Part shown: positions 1-4,706 of the stretch, piece by piece
Layout of the letters: every line of letters starts with the position of its first letter
Position numbering within the stretch: position 1 is the first letter of the stretch
NCBI GenBank assembly: GCA_964486825.1
Contig: CAZAQS010000327.1
Coordinates: 1-5,150 of the forward strand
Reading direction: 5' to 3'
DNA from: CAZAQS01 sp964486825
GTDB lineage: Bacteria; Chloroflexota; Anaerolineae; Anaerolineales; UBA4823
DNA: 5,150 nt
Translations under genes and position numbers: made by a program
The notes under the pieces: model-generated
What the model was told of the DNA's origin: nothing
The model's input: the letters and a program-made list of their open reading frames with translations, nothing else
Databases searched by the model: none

Positions 1-102
1 GGTAGTTGATACTACAAGCTAAAACAAAGATGGCAATCTTCAGTTCAAACCCTCGAGCCGTAACAGCATGGATCGATTTAGGCAGCAGCCTTTCGATCAG
101 GC
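1..102 (-). pseudogene. C-terminal end of a second transposase-like frame, running off the left edge
   Basis: Immediately after the IS110 relic is cut, another minus-strand frame stays open from about position 102 to the window edge. It reads LIERLLPKSIHAVTARG followed by a hydrophobic FELKIAIFVLAC segment. A basic SIHAVT-type motif followed by a hydrophobic helix is the kind of tail I associate with DDE transposases, but I cannot assign a family with confidence. The frame has no start codon of its own here, and its upstream continuation lies inside the IS110 fragment, so it is probably a partial gene joined at a recombination or insertion point. The stop codon lies outside the window. It could also be a chance open frame, since only about 33 codons are visible. 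Confidence 0.25.
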
Positions 103-424
103 TGCCTGAGTTAGCGCATCGGCCAACGCTTGATTTCCCTTGGTTGTTCTACCTGATAGGCGTTTTCCAGCACTCTCATTATTGCCAGGCGCTATCCCGG
201 CCCAAGATGCCAAATGTTTGGCCGTTGGAAATCGGGTCATGTCAATTCCAATTTCCGAGACGATGATCTCTGCGGTCTCACGGGCTACCCCTGGAATAGT
301 ATCCAGTCGCTCTACGGCAGCTTCAAAAGGACGGCAGTACGCCTGGATCTGTTCGCTGAATTTTGATGTGCTGGGCATTGACCAACAACAGTTCAAAACA
401 AGCGTTGTGAAATCTTTTCCAACT
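97..424 (-). pseudogene. IS110-family transposase relic with an internal deletion
   Basis: The frame ending at 97 encodes a recognisable IS110/IS116/IS902 C-terminal transposase domain. It contains RPFEAAVERLDTIPGV, a helix-hairpin-helix-like segment, then SEIGIDMTRFPTAKHLASWAG, APGNNESAGKR and GRTTKGN. Intact enzymes continue for several dozen residues after LTQAA, but here a TGA follows at once. Upstream, in a different frame at 397-362, the DNA encodes FELLLVNAQHIK, a hallmark of the N-terminal DEDD (RuvC-like) domain that normally lies well over 100 residues before the C-terminal part. Both ends are present but the acidic catalytic middle is missing, with the join near 354-361. The open frame seen from the TTG at 396 is therefore not a functional start. 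This is a dead, doubly truncated element, and no full-length copy is present to mobilise it from within the window. Confidence 0.8.
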
Positions 425-534
425 GAATGTGAAGCTCTTGTTTTAGAGCTAGAAGGACTTTTCTTCCATCACAAAGCAGGAAGAGCCCGTCCCCCGTGTA
501 GAGCAAAGAGATGAACAAATCTTGAACAACCCCA
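425..534. other. Intergenic spacer between the IS110 relic and the operon promoter
   Basis: I see no gene here. The stretch contains a short inverted repeat, AGCTCT (433-438) and AGAGCT (445-450) around a 6-nt T-rich loop. No T-tract follows that would make it a convincing terminator. It may be the outer remnant of the IS110 element or native upstream DNA; the boundary cannot be placed from one copy. Confidence 0.4.
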
Positions 535-563
535 TTGACAGATTCATAAAAATTGAATAGAAT
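535..563 (+). promoter_or_regulatory. Sigma-70-type promoter of the ABC exporter operon
   Basis: A perfect -35 box TTGACA (535-540) is followed by a 17-bp A/T-rich spacer and a -10 box TAGAAT (558-563) that differs from consensus at one base. Initiation would fall near 570, leaving a leader of about 30 nt before the ATG at 600. This is the only strong promoter seen for the four plus-strand genes. Confidence 0.85.
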
Positions 564-586
564 ACTCTATACTACAGAGTACTCTA
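558..586. promoter_or_regulatory. Tandem operator: two near-palindromes overlapping the -10 box and start site
   Basis: Two related 12-bp near-palindromes, TAGAATACTCTA (558-569) and CAGAGTACTCTA (575-586), fit the pattern YAGARTACTCTA and start 17 bp apart. Within the second, AGAGTACTCT (576-585) is perfectly self-complementary. The first copy covers the -10 hexamer and the second covers the start of the transcript up to the ribosome binding site. A dimeric winged-helix protein bound there would block RNA polymerase. The operon's second gene encodes such a protein, so autoregulation is the natural inference, but binding itself is not shown by the sequence. Confidence 0.65.
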
Positions 587-599
587 CAGGAGTTTCATC

Positions 600-1169
600 A
601 TGAACATCTCCCCTGACGAAGCCGAAGAATCCCTGGAGGCAATCCAGACCATGATGTACAAAACCCGTCGCTCCATTGCCGGCAGCGGCGCTTACATCTT
701 CTTGATCATTACCGGCTTCATCTATCTGGTCGGATTCCTGGCCACACAGTTCCTGCTCCCTCAAATCGCAACCTATATCTGGATTGGGGCCAGCCTGCTG
801 GGGGTTGCCGTATCCATCCTGCTCGGATCACGCCTGGGCCGGCGCGTGCGCGGCGCGCCTACCAACGCCATGACGAAGCGGGCCATCCTCTTCTGGCTGC
901 TGCTGGTGCTCTACGGCATCGCCGTCATTGCCGTTACCCGCCCGGCGGATGTGAAGCAGGTCACCATGATCGTTATCCTCTTCATCATGATCGGACAGCT
1001 CTCCATGGGCCTGCTGCTCTCTTTCTCCTCCTCCTGGTGGGCGCTGCCCATCACCGCCTTAGCCCTGATCGGCTACTTCCTGTTCCTCGACATCTTCTAT
1101 CTCTGGATGGCTTTCCTTGTCGGCGGCGGGATGATCTTGCTCGGCCTGTACATCCGCTGGAAGTGGTGA
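600..1169 (+). CDS. Six-helix integral membrane protein of unknown function, first gene of the exporter operon
   Basis: This 189-residue protein has a short acidic, charged N-terminus (residues 1-28) followed by about six hydrophobic segments, roughly 31-52, 57-76, 95-112, 121-141, 148-164 and 166-184. It ends in a basic-aromatic IRWKW tail. A basic loop (about 79-94) between helices 2 and 3 suggests that this loop and both termini are cytoplasmic. The ATG at 600 is supported by an AGGAG ribosome binding site at 588-592, 7 nt upstream. The stop lies 3 nt before the regulator gene, so the two are cotranscribed. I do not recognise a named family or a catalytic motif. Position in the operon suggests an accessory subunit of the exporter or a membrane partner of the regulator, for instance a stress sensor, but that is inference. 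It is not the ABC permease, which is a separate gene downstream. Confidence 0.85.
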   Translation: MNISPDEAEESLEAIQTMMYKTRRSIAGSGAYIFLIITGFIYLVGFLATQFLLPQIATYIWIGASLLGVAVSILLGSRLGRRVRGAPTNAMTKRAILFWLLLVLYGIAVIAVTRPADVKQVTMIVILFIMIGQLSMGLLLSFSSSWWALPITALALIGYFLFLDIFYLWMAFLVGGGMILLGLYIRWKW

Positions 1170-1172
1170 GCC

Positions 1173-1466
1173 ATGGCCGAGCTGAATGAGATCATCCACC
1201 AAACGGTACGCCTGCGTATCATGGCTGCCCTGGTAACCCTCGAGGATGGCGATGAAGTAGATTTCACCTACCTGCGTGAGCTTTTGCAGGCCACCGATGG
1301 CAACCTGGGCGCTCACCTGCGCAAGCTGGAAGAGGCTGGCTTTATCTCCCTCAATAAAACCTTCGTCGAACGTAAGCCGCGCACCTACATTGCCGCCACC
1401 GCCGAGGGGCGGCGGGTTTTTCAGGAACACGTGGCAGCGCTCGAATCGATCTTGAAAAGTAAATGA
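1173..1466 (+). CDS. Small winged-helix DNA-binding transcriptional regulator
   Basis: The 97-residue protein has the layout of the stand-alone winged-helix DNA-binding family (HTH_34, related to MarR/ArsR-type regulators). A first helix (about 5-22, RLRIMAALV) is followed by a second helix (31-41, FTYLRELLQA) and a recognition helix (about 42-56, DGNLGAHLRKLEEAGF). A beta wing follows (58-74, with the basic VERKPRTY), then a C-terminal helix (78-95) likely used for dimerisation. No ligand-binding domain or metal-binding cysteines are present, so any inducer would have to act on the DNA-binding domain or through a partner. The gene starts 3 nt after the membrane-protein gene and ends 7 nt before the ATPase gene. 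The likely target is the tandem palindrome at 558-586. Regulators of this type are often encoded beside ABC-2 exporters. Function is family-level inference; the fold assignment is strong. Confidence 0.88.
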   Translation: MAELNEIIHQTVRLRIMAALVTLEDGDEVDFTYLRELLQATDGNLGAHLRKLEEAGFISLNKTFVERKPRTYIAATAEGRRVFQEHVAALESILKSK

Positions 1467-1473
1467 GGTAAGC

Positions 1474-2397
1474 ATGGAAACAATCGTGCAAGTGGAAGGA
1501 ATAAGGAAAACCTACGGCGCCACCGTCGCCGTGGATGATGTTACCTTCCAGGTCTACCGGGGCGAGATCTTTGGCATGGTCGGCCCGAACGGAGCTGGCA
1601 AGACCACCATCATCGAGTGCCTGGAAGGGCTGCGCAAGCCGGACGCCGGGTCGGTAAGCGTTCTGGGCGTTGACCCGCAACAAGCAGGCCAGTCCCTGTG
1701 CCTGCGCGCCGGGATGCAACTCCAGCAATCCAACCTCCCGGATCGTATGAAGGTCTGGGAGGCGCTCGACCTGTACACCTCCTTCTACCCGCAGCCCGTC
1801 GATTGGCGCGAGCTGCTCGCCCAGTTAGGGCTGCAGGAGAAGCGCAACTCACACTTCTCGAAACTGTCGGGCGGGCAAAAACAGCGCCTGTTCGTCGCCC
1901 TGGCGCTGCTACCGGACCCGCAGCTGGTCTTCCTGGACGAACTGACCACCGGCCTCGACCCCCATGCGCGCCATGCCATCTGGGATCTGGTGCGCGACGT
2001 GCGCAGGCGCGGCAAGACCCTCATCCTGACAACCCATTACATGGAAGAAGCCGAACGCCTGTGCGACCGGGTCGCCATCCTCGACCACGGTCGCATCGTC
2101 GCCCTGGACAGCCCCGAGGCCCTGATCCGCACATTGGGGTCGGAAGAGCGGATCGTCTTCAGCCTGGACACGGCTCTCCCTCCTGGCTTCGAAAAAGCCC
2201 TATCCGGTAAAGTGCGGATCGATATCCAGGGAGAACGGGTGGTCATCCACAGTAAGAACGGACGCAAGGTTCCGTTGGTGAGCGAGGTGGTTGGCCTGTT
2301 GTCGGCGCTGGGCATCACCTTCCGCGACCTGCGCACCCAGCAGCCGGACCTGGAAGATGTTTTCCTGAGCCTGACCGGGCGCGAAATGAGAGAATGA
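1474..2397 (+). CDS. ABC transporter ATP-binding protein (CcmA/drug-exporter type)
   Basis: This 307-residue ATPase would power the ABC-2 permease encoded next to it, at the cytoplasmic face of the membrane. All nucleotide-binding motifs are present in order. Walker A is GPNGAGKTT (37-45) and the Q-loop region is around Q82-Q85. The signature LSGGQ is at 131-135 and Walker B LVFLDE at 151-156, with the catalytic glutamate E156. The D-loop is GLD (160-162) and the H-loop histidine is H188 (TTHYMEEAE). Residue 157 is Leu where most relatives have Pro (DEL instead of DEP). A C-terminal domain (about 225-300, ending PDLEDVFLSLTGR) matches the DUF4162-type extension of drug and antibiotic exporter ATPases. 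The ATG at 1474 has a GAGGT ribosome binding site at 1465-1469 that overlaps the previous stop codon. The 3' end overlaps the permease start (ATGA), so the two are probably translationally coupled. The substrate cannot be read from the sequence. Confidence 0.96.
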   Translation: METIVQVEGIRKTYGATVAVDDVTFQVYRGEIFGMVGPNGAGKTTIIECLEGLRKPDAGSVSVLGVDPQQAGQSLCLRAGMQLQQSNLPDRMKVWEALDLYTSFYPQPVDWRELLAQLGLQEKRNSHFSKLSGGQKQRLFVALALLPDPQLVFLDELTTGLDPHARHAIWDLVRDVRRRGKTLILTTHYMEEAERLCDRVAILDHGRIVALDSPEALIRTLGSEERIVFSLDTALPPGFEKALSGKVRIDIQGERVVIHSKNGRKVPLVSEVVGLLSALGITFRDLRTQQPDLEDVFLSLTGREMRE

Positions 2398-3188
2398 GCT
2401 TGAACATGAATACCATGTCTGGCATGAAAGCCATTTTTACAATGAAAATCCTGTTTAAGATGAGCTGGATGGAGGCCAAGCTGTTCCTGCGTGAGCCGAT
2501 CGGCGTCTTTTTTACCCTGGCGTTCCCCTTGATCATGCTGTTCATTTTCGGCACCATTTACAGCAGTGTACCTGCGGAACAGGGGTCCGGCGTTCCGGAA
2601 GGGATGGGCAGTTTAATCCCAGCCTTTATGTCCATGGTAATTGGGATCACAGGGCTGATGGCTGTCACCGTCACGATGGCAACCTATCGCGATAACGGCA
2701 TCCTCCGCCGCCTGCGGACCACACCGGTCAGTCCTCTGGTTGTTTTGACAGCCCAGGTCGCTGTGGTTTTCACCATGACCGCCCTGGGAGCTCTCTTACT
2801 CGTCGCCGCCGGGAAGCTGGTCTACCATGTGCGTTTCGAGGGGCACCCCATCAGCATGGCGAGCGGCTTTGTCCTGAGCAGTCTGAGTTTCTTCGGTATC
2901 GGATTTATCCTGGCGGGCACTATGCCCACAGCACGTACTGCCCAGATTGTCGCCATGGTGTTGTTGTACCCGATGTTGATCCTCTCTGGAGCTGCCTGGC
3001 CACGCGAGCTGATGCCCGCAGCCGTCCAAAAAGTCGCAGCGTTCTTACCGCTGACCTATGTGGTCAACCTGCTGGGCGGCCTGTGGGCCGGATCGCCCTG
3101 GAGGAATCACCTCCTGGATATCGGCGTGTTGGCTGCAATGCTCCTGCTGGGGATGATCGTCTCAGCCAGGACCTTCCGCTGGGAATGA
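2394..3188 (+). CDS. ABC-2 type transporter permease
   Basis: A 264-residue permease of the ABC-2 family, expected to form the membrane channel as a homodimer with the upstream ATPase. After a Met-rich N-terminus comes the typical amphipathic entry LFLREPIGVFFTLAFP (30-45). About six membrane segments follow, near 37-56, 75-97, 115-140, 157-177, 184-203 and 242-260. Family landmarks include the cytoplasmic coupling loop RDNGILRRLRTTPVSP (99-114) and LILSGAAWPRELMP (195-208), followed by FLPLTYVV (217-224). Length is normal for the drug-exporter subgroup. The assigned ATG overlaps the ATPase stop as ATGA and has only a weak purine-rich site. Several in-frame ATGs lie within the first 26 codons (residues 5, 8, 11, 17, 23 and 26), so the true start is uncertain by up to about 25 residues. 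It is the last gene of the operon, and no terminator hairpin is visible after it. Confidence 0.95.
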   Translation: MSLNMNTMSGMKAIFTMKILFKMSWMEAKLFLREPIGVFFTLAFPLIMLFIFGTIYSSVPAEQGSGVPEGMGSLIPAFMSMVIGITGLMAVTVTMATYRDNGILRRLRTTPVSPLVVLTAQVAVVFTMTALGALLLVAAGKLVYHVRFEGHPISMASGFVLSSLSFFGIGFILAGTMPTARTAQIVAMVLLYPMLILSGAAWPRELMPAAVQKVAAFLPLTYVVNLLGGLWAGSPWRNHLLDIGVLAAMLLLGMIVSARTFRWE

Positions 3189-3207
3189 TAGCGAGGATCC
3201 GCGTTTC

Positions 3208-3492
3208 TCAACCGCCCTCACTTCTACCGTCCCCTCCCATGGCCCAACCCAGACCCTGGCTAACCAAGACGTCCAAGGCCACAAAGGACATCCCGCTTAC
3301 CCGAGACCAGATTGGGTTTAACAGGAGCAGCGTGATCGGCGAGGAAAAGAAGGCGCCCAGCGTTGCGATCACAACCAGCAGGTCGAACTCTGCAGAGCGG
3401 AGGATCGCCCGCCACGCCAGTTGGTATCTTGCAATGGCCCGCAGCGCCAGGAACCCGGCGAAGATCGCCAGGTAGAAGAAAGTGATCTCCAT
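3208..3492 (-). CDS. Short membrane protein, possibly the truncated N-terminal part of an isoprenylcysteine methyltransferase-like protein
   Basis: The 94-residue product has an N-terminal membrane helix (about 4-20, FFYLAIFAGFLALRAI), a basic loop (ARYQLAWRAILRSAEFD) and a second helix (about 38-59, reaching the LLLLN segment). A short tail then ends GDGRSEGG. This order of helix, basic loop, helix, then NP-x-W and a weak GLGWAMG segment recalls the beginning of bacterial ICMT/PEMT-like membrane methyltransferases. Those proteins are about twice as long and carry their SAM-binding part in the missing C-terminal half. The resemblance is weak, so this stays tentative. The ATG directly follows the TAG of the upstream gene with no intervening base, so the two are one transcript; a weak AAGG lies just upstream. 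The stop is only 19 nt from the convergent permease stop, which suggests the gene was cut by the rearrangement that placed the ABC operon here. Confidence 0.5.
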   Translation of the reverse strand: MEITFFYLAIFAGFLALRAIARYQLAWRAILRSAEFDLLVVIATLGAFFSSPITLLLLNPIWSRVSGMSFVALDVLVSQGLGWAMGGDGRSEGG

Positions 3493-3867
3493 CTAAGCCT
3501 TCATGCTAATAGCCTGTTCTTGGGTCAAGGCGCCATCCGCCACGGCTCGCTCAAGTCCAACCTGGAAAGCTCTCTCCAATGTAGCAGACAGCTCATCCAG
3601 ACTGACGCCCTGTTCCTCAGCAACCTGCACCAGAGTTTTGTTGCTGGATAACTCTGTATTGAGATCATCGAGGGACAGGCCGAGCGTATTTGCCAGGCTG
3701 TCCCACACCAGGGTATGCATCCCGCCGGTTTCGGTCATCCACTGGTGCATATCTTCCATCCAACCGGCTCCGATCCCGCCCTGTCCGTAACCGCCCATCA
3801 TCCCGCCAGATAGGGCTTGTTGTCCAGGGAATCGCCTCCGGAACTGAGATTGAATCCGTAAGGGCAA
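3493..3867 (-). CDS. DUF2680/YckD-like protein, apparently truncated at its 5' end
   Basis: Residues about 52-124 form an acidic helical domain (LVWDSLANTLGLSLDDL, then KTLVQVAEEQGVSLDEL, then GLERAVADGALTQEQA). This matches the repeated pattern of DUF2680/YckD-like extracytoplasmic proteins, in which short helices count through phrases such as 'TLAQIAEEQGVS' and 'ADGxLTQEQA'. Before it is a Met/Gly/Trp-rich linker (GGMMGGYGQGGIGAGWM, about 21-37), also typical of the family. What is missing is the N-terminal signal peptide. The first 20 residues (basic, RIQSQFRRRF) come from DNA that looks unrelated, and the only in-frame start there is a TTG at 3867 with no clear ribosome binding site; a stop lies a few codons further up. 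The coding part probably begins inside what was a longer gene, with the break near 3800-3812. The molecular role of the family is not established. Its TAG abuts the start of the next minus-strand gene. Confidence 0.6.
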   Translation of the reverse strand: MPLRIQSQFRRRFPGQQALSGGMMGGYGQGGIGAGWMEDMHQWMTETGGMHTLVWDSLANTLGLSLDDLNTELSSNKTLVQVAEEQGVSLDELSATLERAFQVGLERAVADGALTQEQAISMKA

Positions 3868-4050
3868 CCCATGCCGAGTTCATGAGCATCGGGTTTAAGG
3901 GACACGAGAGCCGGTCGAGCCGACGCCGACGGAGGCGCAATGCCGCTAGCAGATGAAAGTCTGCTCATGGTACGGCCTAACCGGTGAAATTGAGGTCGAG
4001 AACGAACTCTGGCATCTCGGCATGGTGGGAAATGTTGTTCTCAAAAACCC
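3815..4050 (+). ncRNA. Candidate structured RNA, possibly a group II intron 5' domain remnant
   Basis: Several complementary segments are packed into this non-coding stretch. CGCCTCCG (3833-3840) pairs perfectly with CGGAGGCG (3930-3937). AACCCATGC (3866-3874) pairs with GCAT-C-GGGTT (3886-3895), leaving one bulged C. AGCAGAT and GTCTGCT (3948-3965) close a GAAA tetraloop. GAGAAC-G-AAC (3998-4007) pairs with GTTGTTCTC (4034-4042), leaving one bulged G. An alternative pairing, GTTGTCC (3819-3825) with GGGCAAC (3862-3868), competes with the second stem. A GATGAAAGTC tetraloop hairpin at this distance from a 5' boundary recalls domain I of bacterial group II introns. I do not find an intron-encoded protein, a convincing domain V or the usual GTGYG 5' end. 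Direction is taken from the GAAA loop and the downstream plus-strand terminator. It may be a relic, another ornate RNA, or coincidence. Confidence 0.3.
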
Positions 4051-4630
4051 CCGGGTAGTCAACCTGGTCCTGCGCTGGGGCCTGCCTCGCGATGGTCGGT
4101 TGCGCCTGAGTTACCTGCACGAGTTCGGACACTTTCCAACCCTGCCGTTCGCGCTGCTACATCTACTTCTGCTACTGGGGAGTGCATCGGGGAGCCGGCG
4201 TTCGCACTTTGGTTGGCTCACTGGCTGGCCGCACTTTTCCTGGCCCACGAGGCTGTGTGGGAGTTGGCTGCAGAAGCGTATGTAATCATGCATGACGGCA
4301 CTACCTATTTTGCATCCTATCGAAAGACGCCGGACCCGCTCCTGCCCGCTTTTTGGGCAGGTATGAGCTCCCTGGGAACCGGTTTGACATGGCGGCTTCT
4401 GCGCAATCGTTCCCGATTGTGTCCAGGCCTTTGTATATACCTTTTTTGAGAATGTTTATAAACGTAACACTTATACAGAGTAAGTTGAAATGCGCTCCGC
4501 AGTTTCTTAAAACACGGTTCGCGAGACCCTAGCAAACCTCACCTGGGTAGTTGCGCCGGTCGCGTCAAGTGCGGCTTCCATTCAGCAGGATCATCCAGAA
4601 CCTTTTTCTGTCTCCGGTCTTAGAGGAGGA
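4051..4630. other. Long stretch without a convincing gene
   Basis: Several plus-strand frames are open here, for example one closing at 4449 that includes FALWLAHWLAALFLAHEAVW. None has a ribosome binding site or a recognisable domain, and overlapping frames are open at the same time. I do not call a gene. Local structures are a 7-bp hairpin with a GCTTTTT loop (4341-4361), a perfect 10-bp palindrome GTTTATAAAC (4454-4463) and a bulged hairpin GAAATGCG/CGCAGTTTC with a CTC loop (4487-4506). A loose promoter-like pair TTGAGA (4446-4451) and TTATAC (4471-4476) has a 19-bp spacer, which is longer than optimal. The stretch probably holds degraded mobile or RNA-coding DNA. Confidence 0.4.
4341..4361. 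repeat. Perfect 7-bp inverted repeat (hairpin)
   Basis: CCTGCCC (4341-4347) and GGGCAGG (4355-4361) flank the loop GCTTTTT. The GC-rich stem would be stable in RNA, but the T-run lies in the loop rather than after the stem, so it is not a standard terminator on the plus strand. On the minus strand the stem is likewise not followed by a T-tract. Confidence 0.6.
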
Positions 4631-4658
4631 GGGCCGCCAGTAGGCGGCCCTTATTTAT
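4631..4658 (+). terminator. Strong rho-independent terminator, plus strand
   Basis: A perfect 8-bp GC-only stem GGGCCGCC (4631-4638) and GGCGGCCC (4643-4650) closes a 4-base AGTA loop and is followed by TTATTTAT. On the minus strand the stem would be followed by a CTCCTCCTCT run, so it points to plus-strand transcription. No protein gene on the plus strand ends near it; the nearest confident one stops at 3188. It could still protect the convergent DUF2892 gene from transcription entering from the left. Confidence 0.85.
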
Positions 4659-4706
4659 GCGGCGAATATTTTGGTATGCTTGCAATCGTGCCTGACTCTT
4701 AGCGGT

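Noticed and set aside
440..454. A 15-base exact match to the start of the engineered Streptococcus pyogenes Cas9 guide scaffold (GTTTTAGAGCTAGAA).
   Set aside because: The match stops there: the following bases do not continue the scaffold or a tracrRNA, there is no repeat array and no cas gene. It is best explained as chance, helped by the local AGCTCT/AGAGCT inverted repeat.
140..514. Plus-strand open frame of 124 codons across the IS110 relic.
   Set aside because: It is antisense to the recognisable transposase domain and shows no family features or ribosome binding site.
1698..2210. Plus-strand open frame of 170 codons inside the ATPase gene.
   Set aside because: It is an Arg/Pro/Ala-rich out-of-frame reading of the GC-rich ATPase gene, whose own frame carries all ABC motifs.
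3942..3976. GCCG...GAAA...CGGC hairpin considered as a group II intron domain V.
   Set aside because: The upper stem and GAAA loop fit, but the lower helix pairs poorly and the two-base bulge and catalytic AGC triad are not in the right place. A domain I hairpin is more plausible.
3953..4285. Plus-strand open frame of 110 codons beginning MKVCSWYGL.
   Set aside because: It overlaps the candidate structured RNA, has no ribosome binding site and no recognised domain, and a second frame is open over the same bases.
4384..4389. TTGACA, a perfect -35 hexamer.
   Set aside because: No acceptable -10 element lies 15-19 bp downstream.
4213..4449. Plus-strand open frame with a hydrophobic FALWLAHWLAALFLAHEAVW stretch that looks protein-like.
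   Set aside because: There is no ribosome binding site or recognised family, and the frame extends upstream without a start through low-complexity Pro/Ser/Arg sequence. It is kept only as part of the uncalled stretch.
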